This document shows, piece by piece, positions 1 to 7,931 of a stretch of DNA of 64,000 nt. This DNA comes from Dyella thiooxydans (GTDB lineage Bacteria > Pseudomonadota > Gammaproteobacteria > Xanthomonadales > Rhodanobacteraceae), in the NCBI RefSeq assembly GCF_001641285.1, contig NZ_CP014841.1, positions 1,488,001-1,552,000 of the forward strand, read 5' to 3'. Numbering within the stretch: the stretch's first letter is position 1; every line of letters starts with the position of its first letter. A program made the position numbers and the translations under genes. A model generated the notes under the pieces. That model ran no database searches. It had not been told where the DNA came from and saw only the letters and a list, made by a program, of their open reading frames with translations.

Positions 1-701
1 CGCTGGCCTCGATGATCGACTACCGCAACGCCCGCAGGACCGGCCACATGCTCACCGTGGAGGAGCCGATCGAGTACCTGCATTCGCACAAGCAGTCGAT
101 GGTGGACCAGCGCGAGGTGGGGCTGGACACGATGAGCTATGCCGCCGCTCTGAAGAACGCCATGCGGCAGGCGCCCGACGTGATCATGATCGGCGAGATC
201 CGCGACCGCGAGACGATGCAGGCAGCGATCGCCTACGCCGAGACCGGCCACCTGTGCCTGTCCACCCTGCACGCCAACAACGCCAACCAGACGCTGGACC
301 GCATCATCAATTTCTTCCCCGACTCGGCCCACCACCAGTTGCGCATCGACCTCTCGCTCAACCTCAAGGCGGTGGTATCGCAGCGGCTGCTGCGCGGCGT
401 CGACGGCAGGCGCCTGCCGGCCGCGGAGATCCTGCTGTCCACGCCCTACGTTGCCGACCTGATCGAGAAAGGCGAGGTCCTCGCGCTCAAGGAAGCCATG
501 AAGCAGGGGCTCGATCACGGCATGCTCACCTTCGACGAGTCGCTCTACCGGCTCTATGCGTCCGGTCGCATCGGCTACCGGGAGGCGCTTGCGCACGCCG
601 ACTCGCAGACCGACCTGGCGCTGCGCGTCCGCCTGCAGGGGCCGGAGCCGGACGATGGCGGCCACGAGCTCGACAGCGCGCACATCGACGGCCTGGAATG
701 A
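1..701 (+). CDS. pilU: PilU-type type IV pilus retraction ATPase, 5' truncated by the window
   Basis: This is the C-terminal part (about 232 codons) of a PilT/PilU-family hexameric secretion ATPase; the N-terminal domain and Walker A lie outside the window. Visible motifs are the Asp box with its Glu (EEPIEY), the Walker B segment DVIMIGEIRD, and the His box LSTLHANNANQTLDRIINFF. The stretch RIDLSLNLKAVVSQRLL and the acidic C-terminal tail fit PilU better than PilT. PilU helps PilT retract type IV pili at the inner-membrane base, giving twitching motility. The frame is open from the first bases, so the gene enters from the left. pilT normally lies immediately upstream of pilU, but this cannot be checked here. 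Confidence 0.9.
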   Translation, partial: LASMIDYRNARRTGHMLTVEEPIEYLHSHKQSMVDQREVGLDTMSYAAALKNAMRQAPDVIMIGEIRDRETMQAAIAYAETGHLCLSTLHANNANQTLDRIINFFPDSAHHQLRIDLSLNLKAVVSQRLLRGVDGRRLPAAEILLSTPYVADLIEKGEVLALKEAMKQGLDHGMLTFDESLYRLYASGRIGYREALAHADSQTDLALRVRLQGPEPDDGGHELDSAHIDGLE

Positions 702-765
702 GGTTCAAGCAGCCGACAGCCGCGATGCCGGACAATGCGCCCTTTCCCGGCCGACCCCGTCCTTG

Positions 766-1911
766 ATGATCGCCAGCCAGCCACCCGGCCGAGCACGCAC
801 TTCCCTCCGGCGACGCCCGTGGTCCGCCCGCCTGCTCACGCTGGCCCTGGTTGCCCTGGTCGCCGGCTGCACCACGCCGAAAGCGGAGTCCCCCGGCTAC
901 GACCCGGCCCGGGTGCAGGCGCGCATCATCCACGTGCTGCCCGCGAGCGCCGACGACCGCAGCGGCTGGGCCCGCGACATCACCGCGGCGCTCGCCGCGC
1001 AGCGGATCGAACCGGACCGCGGCAATCTCTGCGCGGTGATCGCGGTGGCCGGCCAGGAGTCCAACTTCCAGTCCGATCCGACCGTACCCGGGCTCGGCCG
1101 GATCGCCCGCGCCGAGATCGACCGTCGTGCCGCCGAGCATCACATTCCGCAGTTCCTGGTCCGCGCGGCGCTGGCGCTGCATGGCCCGGACGGCCGCAGC
1201 TACGCCGACCGTATCGACGCGGTACGCAGCGAGCGCGAGCTGAGCCGGGTCTACGAGGATTTCATCGGCATGGTGCCGCTGGGCAAGCGGTTGTTCGGCG
1301 ACGCCAATCCGATCCACACCGGCGGCCCGATGCAGGTCAGCGTGGCCTTTGCCGAGCAGTACGCGAAGGACCATCCCTACCCTTACCCGATCGAAGGCTC
1401 GATCCGCCACGAGGTGTTCAGCCGGCGCGGCGGCCTGTACTTCGGCATCGCCCACCTGCTCGGCTATCCGGCCGACTATCCCTCGCCGATCTACCGCTTC
1501 GCCGACTACAACGCGGGCTTCTACGCCAGCCGCAACGCGGCGTTCCAGAACGCGGTGACGCGCGCGTCCGGCATTCCGCTCGATCTCGATGGCGACCTGG
1601 TGAACTACAGCAGCTGGAGCGAGGTGGGCAAGACCGAGCTGGCCCTGCGCACCCTGGCGACCCGGCTGGATCTGGGCGAAGGTGAAATCCATCGCGCGCT
1701 GGCCAAGGGCGAGCAGGCCGACTTCGCGCAGACCGACACCTACACCCGGGTCTTCGCCCTCGCCGACCGCCTCAACGGCCGGCCGCTGCCGCGCGCGATG
1801 CTGCCGAGGATCCGGCTGGAGAGCCCGAAGATCACCCGCCGGCTCACCACCGCCTGGTTTGCCCAGCGGGTGGACAGCCGCTACCGCAGCTGCATGGAAC
1901 GCATGCGCTGA
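766..1911 (+). CDS. DUF1615-family lipoprotein
   Basis: The 381-residue product begins with an Arg-rich N-terminus, a hydrophobic segment and a lipobox (VALVAGC, Cys at about residue 29), so it is a predicted lipoprotein. The body carries features of the DUF1615 family: an early VAGQESNF segment, GPMQVSV, and FADYNAGFYASRNAAFQ. The Glu followed by GPMQVS and YNAG recalls the lysozyme-like fold of lytic transglycosylases, so a peptidoglycan-related role is possible but unproven. I chose ATG 766 because it places the signal sequence at the N-terminus; the frame stays open further upstream. It lies 64 bp after pilU and ends 3 bp from the convergent gene on the other strand. Confidence 0.8.
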   Translation: MIASQPPGRARTSLRRRPWSARLLTLALVALVAGCTTPKAESPGYDPARVQARIIHVLPASADDRSGWARDITAALAAQRIEPDRGNLCAVIAVAGQESNFQSDPTVPGLGRIARAEIDRRAAEHHIPQFLVRAALALHGPDGRSYADRIDAVRSERELSRVYEDFIGMVPLGKRLFGDANPIHTGGPMQVSVAFAEQYAKDHPYPYPIEGSIRHEVFSRRGGLYFGIAHLLGYPADYPSPIYRFADYNAGFYASRNAAFQNAVTRASGIPLDLDGDLVNYSSWSEVGKTELALRTLATRLDLGEGEIHRALAKGEQADFAQTDTYTRVFALADRLNGRPLPRAMLPRIRLESPKITRRLTTAWFAQRVDSRYRSCMERMR

Positions 1912-1914
1912 GGC

Positions 1915-3423
1915 TCAGCGCCGCTGGGCTCTCGATGGCAGCGCGGCCGGCAGCAACTCCACCCGTGCCACGTCGCCGTCCAGGCACAGCCGATAGCCGG
2001 CGGCCTGCCGCAGCGGTGTCGCCATGCAACGGGTGAGCGCAGCGGTCTCCTCCGGCTGCGTGCGGATGCTGTCCGGCTTGCGGGCGTCCACCCACTGCGG
2101 CAGGTAGTCCATCAGGAAACCGCTGGTACCAAACAGGTCGGCCTCGGTGAGGTAGCCCGGCACCAGTGTCCGCAGCAGCGGAAACTCGACCGCCGCATGC
2201 TCGGCCAGCGGCGCGAACCCGGTCGCGCCGGATACGTGCAACGCCGTGATCGCATGACCGGACGCCAGGACCGACAGATCGTCGGCGAGCCGCGCCGCAA
2301 CGTGACGCTCCATGCGCTGCTGCGCGGCCATGGCATTGCCGTCCGCACTGGCGACGACCAGCATCGCCGCCGCCAGCACGCCGGCCAGCGCCGCGCTCAC
2401 CCGCGAGCCATGGCGCCAGCGGCAGAGCAGCTCGTGCGCGGCGATCAGCCCGGCCACCAGCAGCGCGCCCAGGCCGATCAGCACGCGCGGCCGGATCTCG
2501 GGCTCGCGCAGCACCAGCATCGGCCCCAGCGCCGCCACCATGACCGCCAGCGGCATGGCCAGCGCCACGAGGCCCAGCGCGACCGTCGCCATGGGCGTCC
2601 TGCCGCGCGCGTGCCTCAGCCCGATCGCGACCGGCGCCAACGCGAGCACGGCCAGCACCGGCAGGAACACGCTCCACCAGTGCGCATTGAACGCATCGGC
2701 AACGAAACCGTAGAACAGGACGAAGTTGTGACCCAGCAGCGGCAGCTCATGCAGTCCCTGGATCGGGGTGGCCTGGCGCCGCACCCAGCCGCTGATGTGC
2801 ATCCCCACCAGCAACTCGTAGACCCCCATCGCCACCAGCCACTGCAACGCGCGGCGGCCGAGCTGGCGCAGCCACGCCGCCGGCGAGCGGTCGCGATCCT
2901 GGATCTGCCACGCCTCCAGCAGCGCGAGCACCAGGAACACGTTGGTGGCGGGCTGGTACAGGCACAGGGCGGCAAACAGACAGAGCACGCCGCGCTGCCA
3001 GGGCTTGCGACCGTCCGGCAGCAACAGCGGCCAGGCCGCCAGCAGCACGGCCAGCGCCATGCTCAGGGCGTCGAAGCGGTAGGACAGGTTTTCGAGGAAG
3101 AACGGCTGCGCGCCCAGCGGGAAAACCAGCAGTGCGGCCAGCCAGGGCGAGGCGCGGGTATAGCGCACGGCGATGCGCGAGCCGATCCAGGCGAGCAACA
3201 GCACCGCGCCGATCTGCGGCAGCGGCGCGATGTCGACCATGGTGTGGTCGTAGGCCTGCAGTGCGCGCATCAGCAGCGTGGTGAGCGGACGGCCGTTGGA
3301 ATCCCAGCTGGCCCGTCCCAGCAATGCGCGCTTGAGGTCGTCGTTGTAGGGACGGTCGGCGCGCAGGATGGGATAAAGCACGAAAGCCAGTAGCCCGAGC
3401 AGCCGCCAGAAGACGGCACGCAC
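1915..3423 (-). CDS. GtrII-like polytopic glucosyltransferase-family membrane protein
   Basis: The 502-residue protein has about ten hydrophobic helices. Its N-terminus has the pattern of the GtrII family (O-antigen glucosyl transfer): DRPYNDDLKRALLGR followed by NGRPLTTLLMRALQ, with acidic residues in the first outer loop. These enzymes move glucose from an undecaprenyl-phosphate carrier onto surface polysaccharide at the periplasmic face. No GtrA/GtrB flippase or carrier-loading enzyme lies beside it, so the substrate is unknown. The start is taken as GTG 3423 because GGAGGG lies a few bases upstream on the minus strand; the longer open frame to 3564 encodes low-complexity residues with no membrane segment. 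The C-terminal 150 residues form a soluble, presumably periplasmic domain. Confidence 0.75.
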   Translation of the reverse strand: MRAVFWRLLGLLAFVLYPILRADRPYNDDLKRALLGRASWDSNGRPLTTLLMRALQAYDHTMVDIAPLPQIGAVLLLAWIGSRIAVRYTRASPWLAALLVFPLGAQPFFLENLSYRFDALSMALAVLLAAWPLLLPDGRKPWQRGVLCLFAALCLYQPATNVFLVLALLEAWQIQDRDRSPAAWLRQLGRRALQWLVAMGVYELLVGMHISGWVRRQATPIQGLHELPLLGHNFVLFYGFVADAFNAHWWSVFLPVLAVLALAPVAIGLRHARGRTPMATVALGLVALAMPLAVMVAALGPMLVLREPEIRPRVLIGLGALLVAGLIAAHELLCRWRHGSRVSAALAGVLAAAMLVVASADGNAMAAQQRMERHVAARLADDLSVLASGHAITALHVSGATGFAPLAEHAAVEFPLLRTLVPGYLTEADLFGTSGFLMDYLPQWVDARKPDSIRTQPEETAALTRCMATPLRQAAGYRLCLDGDVARVELLPAALPSRAQRR

Positions 3424-3595
3424 TTCACCCTCCGCTTCAATCCGGGATGAGCTGCCTGCCACCGGCGATCCTCCGTACCCGCCCTCAGCGGCGGCGCTGC
3501 ACAAGATAGCCGAACTAGCTTGCGCAGCGCTTTCGACGCCGCGACCCGGGGCCGACCCGAGCAACGACTACGGGCGCTGTGGCAGCGATCCCTGA

Positions 3596-5422
3596 CTACC
3601 AGCTCATGATGGCGGTCGCGCGCGCAGCGCTGTCGCCACCGGAAGCGACCGACGTGCCGAACTGCAACTGCAGATGCGCGCTGACCGTGTGGGCATATTC
3701 GACACCCAGCGCACCGTAGCCGGCATAGGAGGCCGCACTCACCGCCAGCCCGCTGGCGCGCCCTGCCGGGATCGCCACGGTGGGCAGGGCCATCGCCTGG
3801 GCAGCGGCACGTGCGGCATAACGGCGTGCCTGACCCAGCACGCCGATGCCGACCTGGTTGAGCTGATCGAGATTCACCGCATCGGTGCCCCTCGTCCCTG
3901 GCGCCACGTTGGTGATCTGGCGTTGCAGCGTGTCGCTGCCCACGCTCACCGTGTTGTCGGCATTGGCCACCGATCCCTGACCCAGCGCGACCGAATTCTC
4001 GCCGTTGGCGACCGCATTGGCTCCCAGTGCCACGGCATTGTTGCCATTGGCAATCGCGTTGTTGCCCACCGCGGTGGTCGGATCGGCGTTCGCCTGGGCG
4101 CCCGCGCCGATCGCCACCGAACCGGCGAACCGCGCCACCGCCCCCTGGCCTTGCGCCATCGCGCCGTCACCGTCCGCCGAAGCGCCGCCACCGACGGCCA
4201 CCGCGCCCTGGCCGGCTGCGTGGGTGGCAGCCTGTCCTTGCACTGAGCATTCCAGTGCCCCCTGGTTGACCCGGCATACCCCCATCTGTCCATTCACCAT
4301 GGCCTGGATCTGCACCGCGTTCTGCTGCCCCAGTTGCATCGCGGAGTCGGCCGTGGACTGCGCCTGAGTCGCCGTACTCTGGGCCTGGCTAGCGGTAGTC
4401 TGGGCCTGAGTGGCCATGGTCTGGGCCTGCGTCGCGGCCGTTTGCACCGTCCCGGTGGCGCTGGCGACCGAGGCGTCGAGCTGCGCCACGTTGACGGCAT
4501 CGGTCGCGTTCACGCCGGCGCTCACGTTGGCGATGGTGCGGGTCTGGCCAGCGCTACCTACACTCACCTGATCGGTAGCGCTGGTAACGCTGCCGGCACC
4601 CAACGCCACCGAGCCGGCATAGGTCGATTGCGCCCCCGTTCCCAATGCCACGCTGTTGCCGCCCGTGGCGGTGGTCGACGTCCCGCCGAAGCCGCCGCCC
4701 AAACTGCCGGTCGAGCTACCGATGGCGATATTGCCTCCGCTGGGGGTGGCACTATAAGTAGTTGCCTGCGTGCCCAGGGCGATATCGCCGTTGCCCGCCG
4801 CATTCGCCGCGCCACCGCTTGCCTGGCTGCCGAAACCGCTGGCGGTGGTATCGCGTCCTGCGGCGATGCTGAAGTCCCCGGTAGCCGTGCTGTATGCGCC
4901 CGAAGCCGTGCTGCTGTTTCCGCTGGCCTGGCTCCAATTACCCAGCGCCGTGCTCAGCGGTCCGCTTGCGCTGCTGCTGCTGCCCAGCGCCGTGCCGCTG
5001 CTTCCGGCGGATTGACTGGAATACCCGACTGCCACGCTCCAGTTGCCCGACGCGTTGGCGCTCAGACCATCGGCCGTGCTGCCGTAGCCTCCGGCAGAGC
5101 TACCGCTGCCGCATGCCAGCTGGTTCTGGCTCGTGCTCTGCGAACACACGCCGCTGGTCGCGCTGGTTCCGCCCGTGGTCGCACTGGCGTAGGCGGGAAC
5201 GGTGATGACCGCCCCGACAGCCAGGACCAGCGGCGTTAGCAGCCAAGCGGACCCTGTTCTGTGCGTCCTCGCTGGACGTCGAGCAAAGGCCGGGAGGGCG
5301 ACGTCGTGTCGGCAAACTGGCGTGTCGGGCTTCGCAGGCGACGAGGCGGACAGGCGCGGCTTTGGGGTCATACAAGAAGGTCCCGTGTCGATGGTGGAAG
5401 TGTCTTTGAACAGATGCGTCAC
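3596..5422 (-). CDS. YadA-like trimeric autotransporter adhesin
   Basis: Up to 608 residues. An extended signal segment (about residues 47-75, WLLTPLVLAVGAVITVPAYA) is followed by a head made of degenerate 14-residue repeats of the SVALGxGA / STALGNWSQASG type. These are broken by neck-like TDAVNVAQL and TDAVNLDQLN segments and a Gln/Thr/Ala stalk (TQAQTMATQAQ repeats). The last 80 residues are a YadA anchor whose strands end in a terminal Trp (ATAIMSW), the usual outer-membrane beta-barrel ending. Such proteins trimerise in the outer membrane and mediate adhesion or autoagglutination. The start is uncertain: GTG 5422 gives the longest form, and ATG 5371 still leaves the full signal segment. 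Neither has a strong ribosome binding site. It is short for the family. Confidence 0.88.
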   Translation of the reverse strand: MTHLFKDTSTIDTGPSCMTPKPRLSASSPAKPDTPVCRHDVALPAFARRPARTHRTGSAWLLTPLVLAVGAVITVPAYASATTGGTSATSGVCSQSTSQNQLACGSGSSAGGYGSTADGLSANASGNWSVAVGYSSQSAGSSGTALGSSSSASGPLSTALGNWSQASGNSSTASGAYSTATGDFSIAAGRDTTASGFGSQASGGAANAAGNGDIALGTQATTYSATPSGGNIAIGSSTGSLGGGFGGTSTTATGGNSVALGTGAQSTYAGSVALGAGSVTSATDQVSVGSAGQTRTIANVSAGVNATDAVNVAQLDASVASATGTVQTAATQAQTMATQAQTTASQAQSTATQAQSTADSAMQLGQQNAVQIQAMVNGQMGVCRVNQGALECSVQGQAATHAAGQGAVAVGGGASADGDGAMAQGQGAVARFAGSVAIGAGAQANADPTTAVGNNAIANGNNAVALGANAVANGENSVALGQGSVANADNTVSVGSDTLQRQITNVAPGTRGTDAVNLDQLNQVGIGVLGQARRYAARAAAQAMALPTVAIPAGRASGLAVSAASYAGYGALGVEYAHTVSAHLQLQFGTSVASGGDSAARATAIMSW

Positions 5423-5706
5423 CCGAGCTCGCGCCCGCCGATCGATACGAACCGCCCCGTTGCCGGCACAGCGTGTACCCCGGCAAGGAAGGCCGCTACC
5501 CAGGCGGGTTCAGCTCGGGGACGCCTGAAGCAAGAGGCAGGCCAGCGGCAACGGCGACGCGGCCCGCTCATGATTTCAGTGACTTGGCCTGTTGGAGCAC
5601 GATCGCAGTGGGCGCCGCCGACACGCGGCAGCGGTTTTCCGGCGCGCCCCAGCAGGCGTCAGGCAACCGACGCCAGGTGGCCGACGCGCAAGGGCACCGG
5701 TGTGGT

Positions 5707-6345
5707 TCAGCCCGGAGGGCGGTCGAAGTGATAAGCCGTGTGGCGTGCAGAGAAGCGCTGGCCGAGACGCTGGACATGCGAGGCCAGCGACACATACGGC
5801 AGGAGCGGTACCGTCGGGCGGAAATCCAGGTGTTCGAGCAGGCAGAACAGCGTGATCTCCAGCAGGCTCAGCTGGCGCGGCGGCAACCCGGCCAGCACCT
5901 CGTCGACGTGCGCATCGAGCCAGGCCAGCACCTGCGCCATGCCCTCTGCCGCCTTGACGAAGTAGAGGTTGTCCGCGGGCAACCCGGCCGCCTGCGTACC
6001 GAACACCAGTTGCACCTGCGCCGCCATCGCGTGCCAGACCATTTCCTGCGCATTGCGTGCGGCGGGCCCGGGCAACTGCTCGGTCCACAGGATGCGGACT
6101 TCACCCGGGAAGCGCTCGGCCAGGGTGCGGCAGATGTTCTCGGTGCCGAACACCGTCTCGCTACCGAGCCGCAGCACCGGCAGCTTCATCGCCGGGTTGC
6201 CGCCGTAATCGGCGCTGTCGCGCGAACCGAGGTCGTAGACCGGCTGGAAAGCCAGGTCGACGCCCAGCTCGGCCGCGACGATGCGCACAACGCGGGTGAA
6301 GTGGGAGCTGCTGCGACCGATCAACAGGGGTAGGGCTGGGTTCAC
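5707..6345 (-). CDS. Glutathione S-transferase family protein
   Basis: The 212-residue protein has a thioredoxin-like N-terminal half (PLLIGRSSSHFTRVVRIVAAELG, then MKLPVLRLG with the cis-Pro, then GTENICRTLAERF) and an all-helical C-terminal half. The conserved GST elements are ordered as expected, but no substrate can be inferred. I chose GTG 6345 because a GGAG motif sits 6 bases upstream and the protein then starts directly with the first beta strand; the open frame to 6504 only adds Arg/Ser-rich residues. It follows the amidase gene at 6377 by 31 bp on the same strand, so the two may be co-transcribed. An unrelated, broken GST gene lies at 15585-16241. Confidence 0.8.
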   Translation of the reverse strand: MNPALPLLIGRSSSHFTRVVRIVAAELGVDLAFQPVYDLGSRDSADYGGNPAMKLPVLRLGSETVFGTENICRTLAERFPGEVRILWTEQLPGPAARNAQEMVWHAMAAQVQLVFGTQAAGLPADNLYFVKAAEGMAQVLAWLDAHVDEVLAGLPPRQLSLLEITLFCLLEHLDFRPTVPLLPYVSLASHVQRLGQRFSARHTAYHFDRPPG

Positions 6346-6376
6346 TCTCGACTCCGGAAAACGTGCGGTGGGTCCA

Positions 6377-7873
6377 TCACGGCTCGGGCGGCCGGCGACC
6401 GCCCCACGGCGCAGCCTGCTCGAGCTGGGCGGCCAGTTGCAACAGCGTCGCCTCGTCACCGAAAGGCGCGACGAACTGCACACCGAACGGGAGCTCCGGG
6501 CCACCTTCCTCGACTGCCGCCCAGTGCAGCGGCACCGACATGCTCGGCGTGCCGGTGAGGTTGGACAACTGGGTGAACGGCACGCGCGAGAGGCTGGTTT
6601 CCACCAGTTCGTCGACCATGCCGGTGAGCATCAACAGGCGACCGGCGCGCAACGCGAGTACCCGCCGGGCCAGTCGCTGCTGGCCCGGCGGCGTGTCGAG
6701 CTCGCCGATACGGTTGGGTGGTTGCGCGGTGGTCGGCGTGAGGTACAGGTCGTAGCGCTGGTGGAAGTCCGCCAGCGCATGGCTGAAGCGGTTCCAGCGC
6801 GCATGCCGGCTGACGTACTCCCCCGCGCTCACGGCCCGTCCGAGCAGGCCGAGGATCCGGGTCTCCAGTTCAAAACCGTCGTTCCCGGCACCGGTCAGCG
6901 CCCGCGCCCGGGCCATCGCCGCCGCGGTCTGGCCGAAGTACATGGTGACGTAGCAGCGCGCCAGGTCCGGGCCATCGACCGCGGGCGCTGCCTCCTCCAC
7001 GTGGTGTCCGAGATCCGCCAGCAACGCCGCCGCGCGCTCGACCGCGGCCACGCATTGCGGATGCACCGGCGTGCCCAGCGGCGAGCGCGTACTGAAGCCG
7101 ATGCGCAGACGCCGGGGTGGCCGGGCGATCGCGCCGGCCCAGGGTTGCGAGGGCGGCGCGATGACGAACGGCGCGCCATGTTCCGGACCGGCGATGGCGT
7201 CGAGCATGCGGGCCGAGTCGCGCACGCTGCGGCTGATCACGTGATGGCTCGAAGCTCCCTCCCAGTGCTCGGCATCGTCAGGCCCGTTCGGCACGCGTCC
7301 GCGCGAGGGGCGCAGCCCGAACAGGCCGCAGTAGGACGCAGGAATGCGGATCGAGCCTCCGCCGTCCGAAGCACCGGCCACCGGCACGATGCCGGCGGCC
7401 ACCGCCGCGGCCGCGCCGCCCGAGGAGCCACCCGGCGTGCGCGCGGGATCCCAGGGGTTGCGCGTGGGCTGCGGCCACACGCGCGGCGAGGTCTCCGCCT
7501 TCAGCGCGAACTCCGGCGAGGCGGTCTTGCCGAACACCACCAGGCCCGCGTCGAGGAAGCGCCGGACCACCTCGCTGTAATGGTCCGGCACCCAGTGACG
7601 CAGTGCACGGCTGCCGGAAGGACTGGGCACACCGGCGTAGTCCTGCGCCATGTCCTTGAGCAGGAACGGCACGCCGGCGAACGGACCGGCCAGCGGCCCT
7701 GCCGCCCGCTCGCGCGCGATCGGCGCCATCGGCAGGCAGATCGCCGCCAGCGCAGGATTCACCTGCGCCGCCCGTGCCAGCGCGGCGTCCAGCACTTCAC
7801 CGGCGGAGACCTCGCGGCGTGAGATCAGCGCGGCCAGCGCGGTGGCATCGTGCTGTGCGTACTCGTCGAACAT
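6377..7873 (-). CDS. Amidase-signature family amidase
   Basis: The 498-residue protein has the amidase-signature core. The catalytic Lys is about K73 (VPFLLKDMAQ), the cis-Ser about S150 in GGSSGG, and the nucleophile about S174 in SDGGGSIRIPAS. These enzymes hydrolyse amide bonds through a Ser-cisSer-Lys triad; the family ranges from GatA to broad-specificity aliphatic and aryl amidases. There is no gatB or gatC nearby and the C-terminal half differs from GatA, so a catabolic or detoxifying amidase is likelier. No signal peptide is evident, implying a cytoplasmic location. ATG 7873 is used because the domain begins within 15 residues of it; the open frame extends to 8107 without recognisable sequence. 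Confidence 0.85.
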   Translation of the reverse strand: MFDEYAQHDATALAALISRREVSAGEVLDAALARAAQVNPALAAICLPMAPIARERAAGPLAGPFAGVPFLLKDMAQDYAGVPSPSGSRALRHWVPDHYSEVVRRFLDAGLVVFGKTASPEFALKAETSPRVWPQPTRNPWDPARTPGGSSGGAAAAVAAGIVPVAGASDGGGSIRIPASYCGLFGLRPSRGRVPNGPDDAEHWEGASSHHVISRSVRDSARMLDAIAGPEHGAPFVIAPPSQPWAGAIARPPRRLRIGFSTRSPLGTPVHPQCVAAVERAAALLADLGHHVEEAAPAVDGPDLARCYVTMYFGQTAAAMARARALTGAGNDGFELETRILGLLGRAVSAGEYVSRHARWNRFSHALADFHQRYDLYLTPTTAQPPNRIGELDTPPGQQRLARRVLALRAGRLLMLTGMVDELVETSLSRVPFTQLSNLTGTPSMSVPLHWAAVEEGGPELPFGVQFVAPFGDEATLLQLAAQLEQAAPWGGRRPPEP

Positions 7874-7931
7874 GGAGCGCCCCCGGCTGGAAAGGCTCCA
7901 TCCTAAGGCTGCACCGGGAGCCGTGCGCGAC

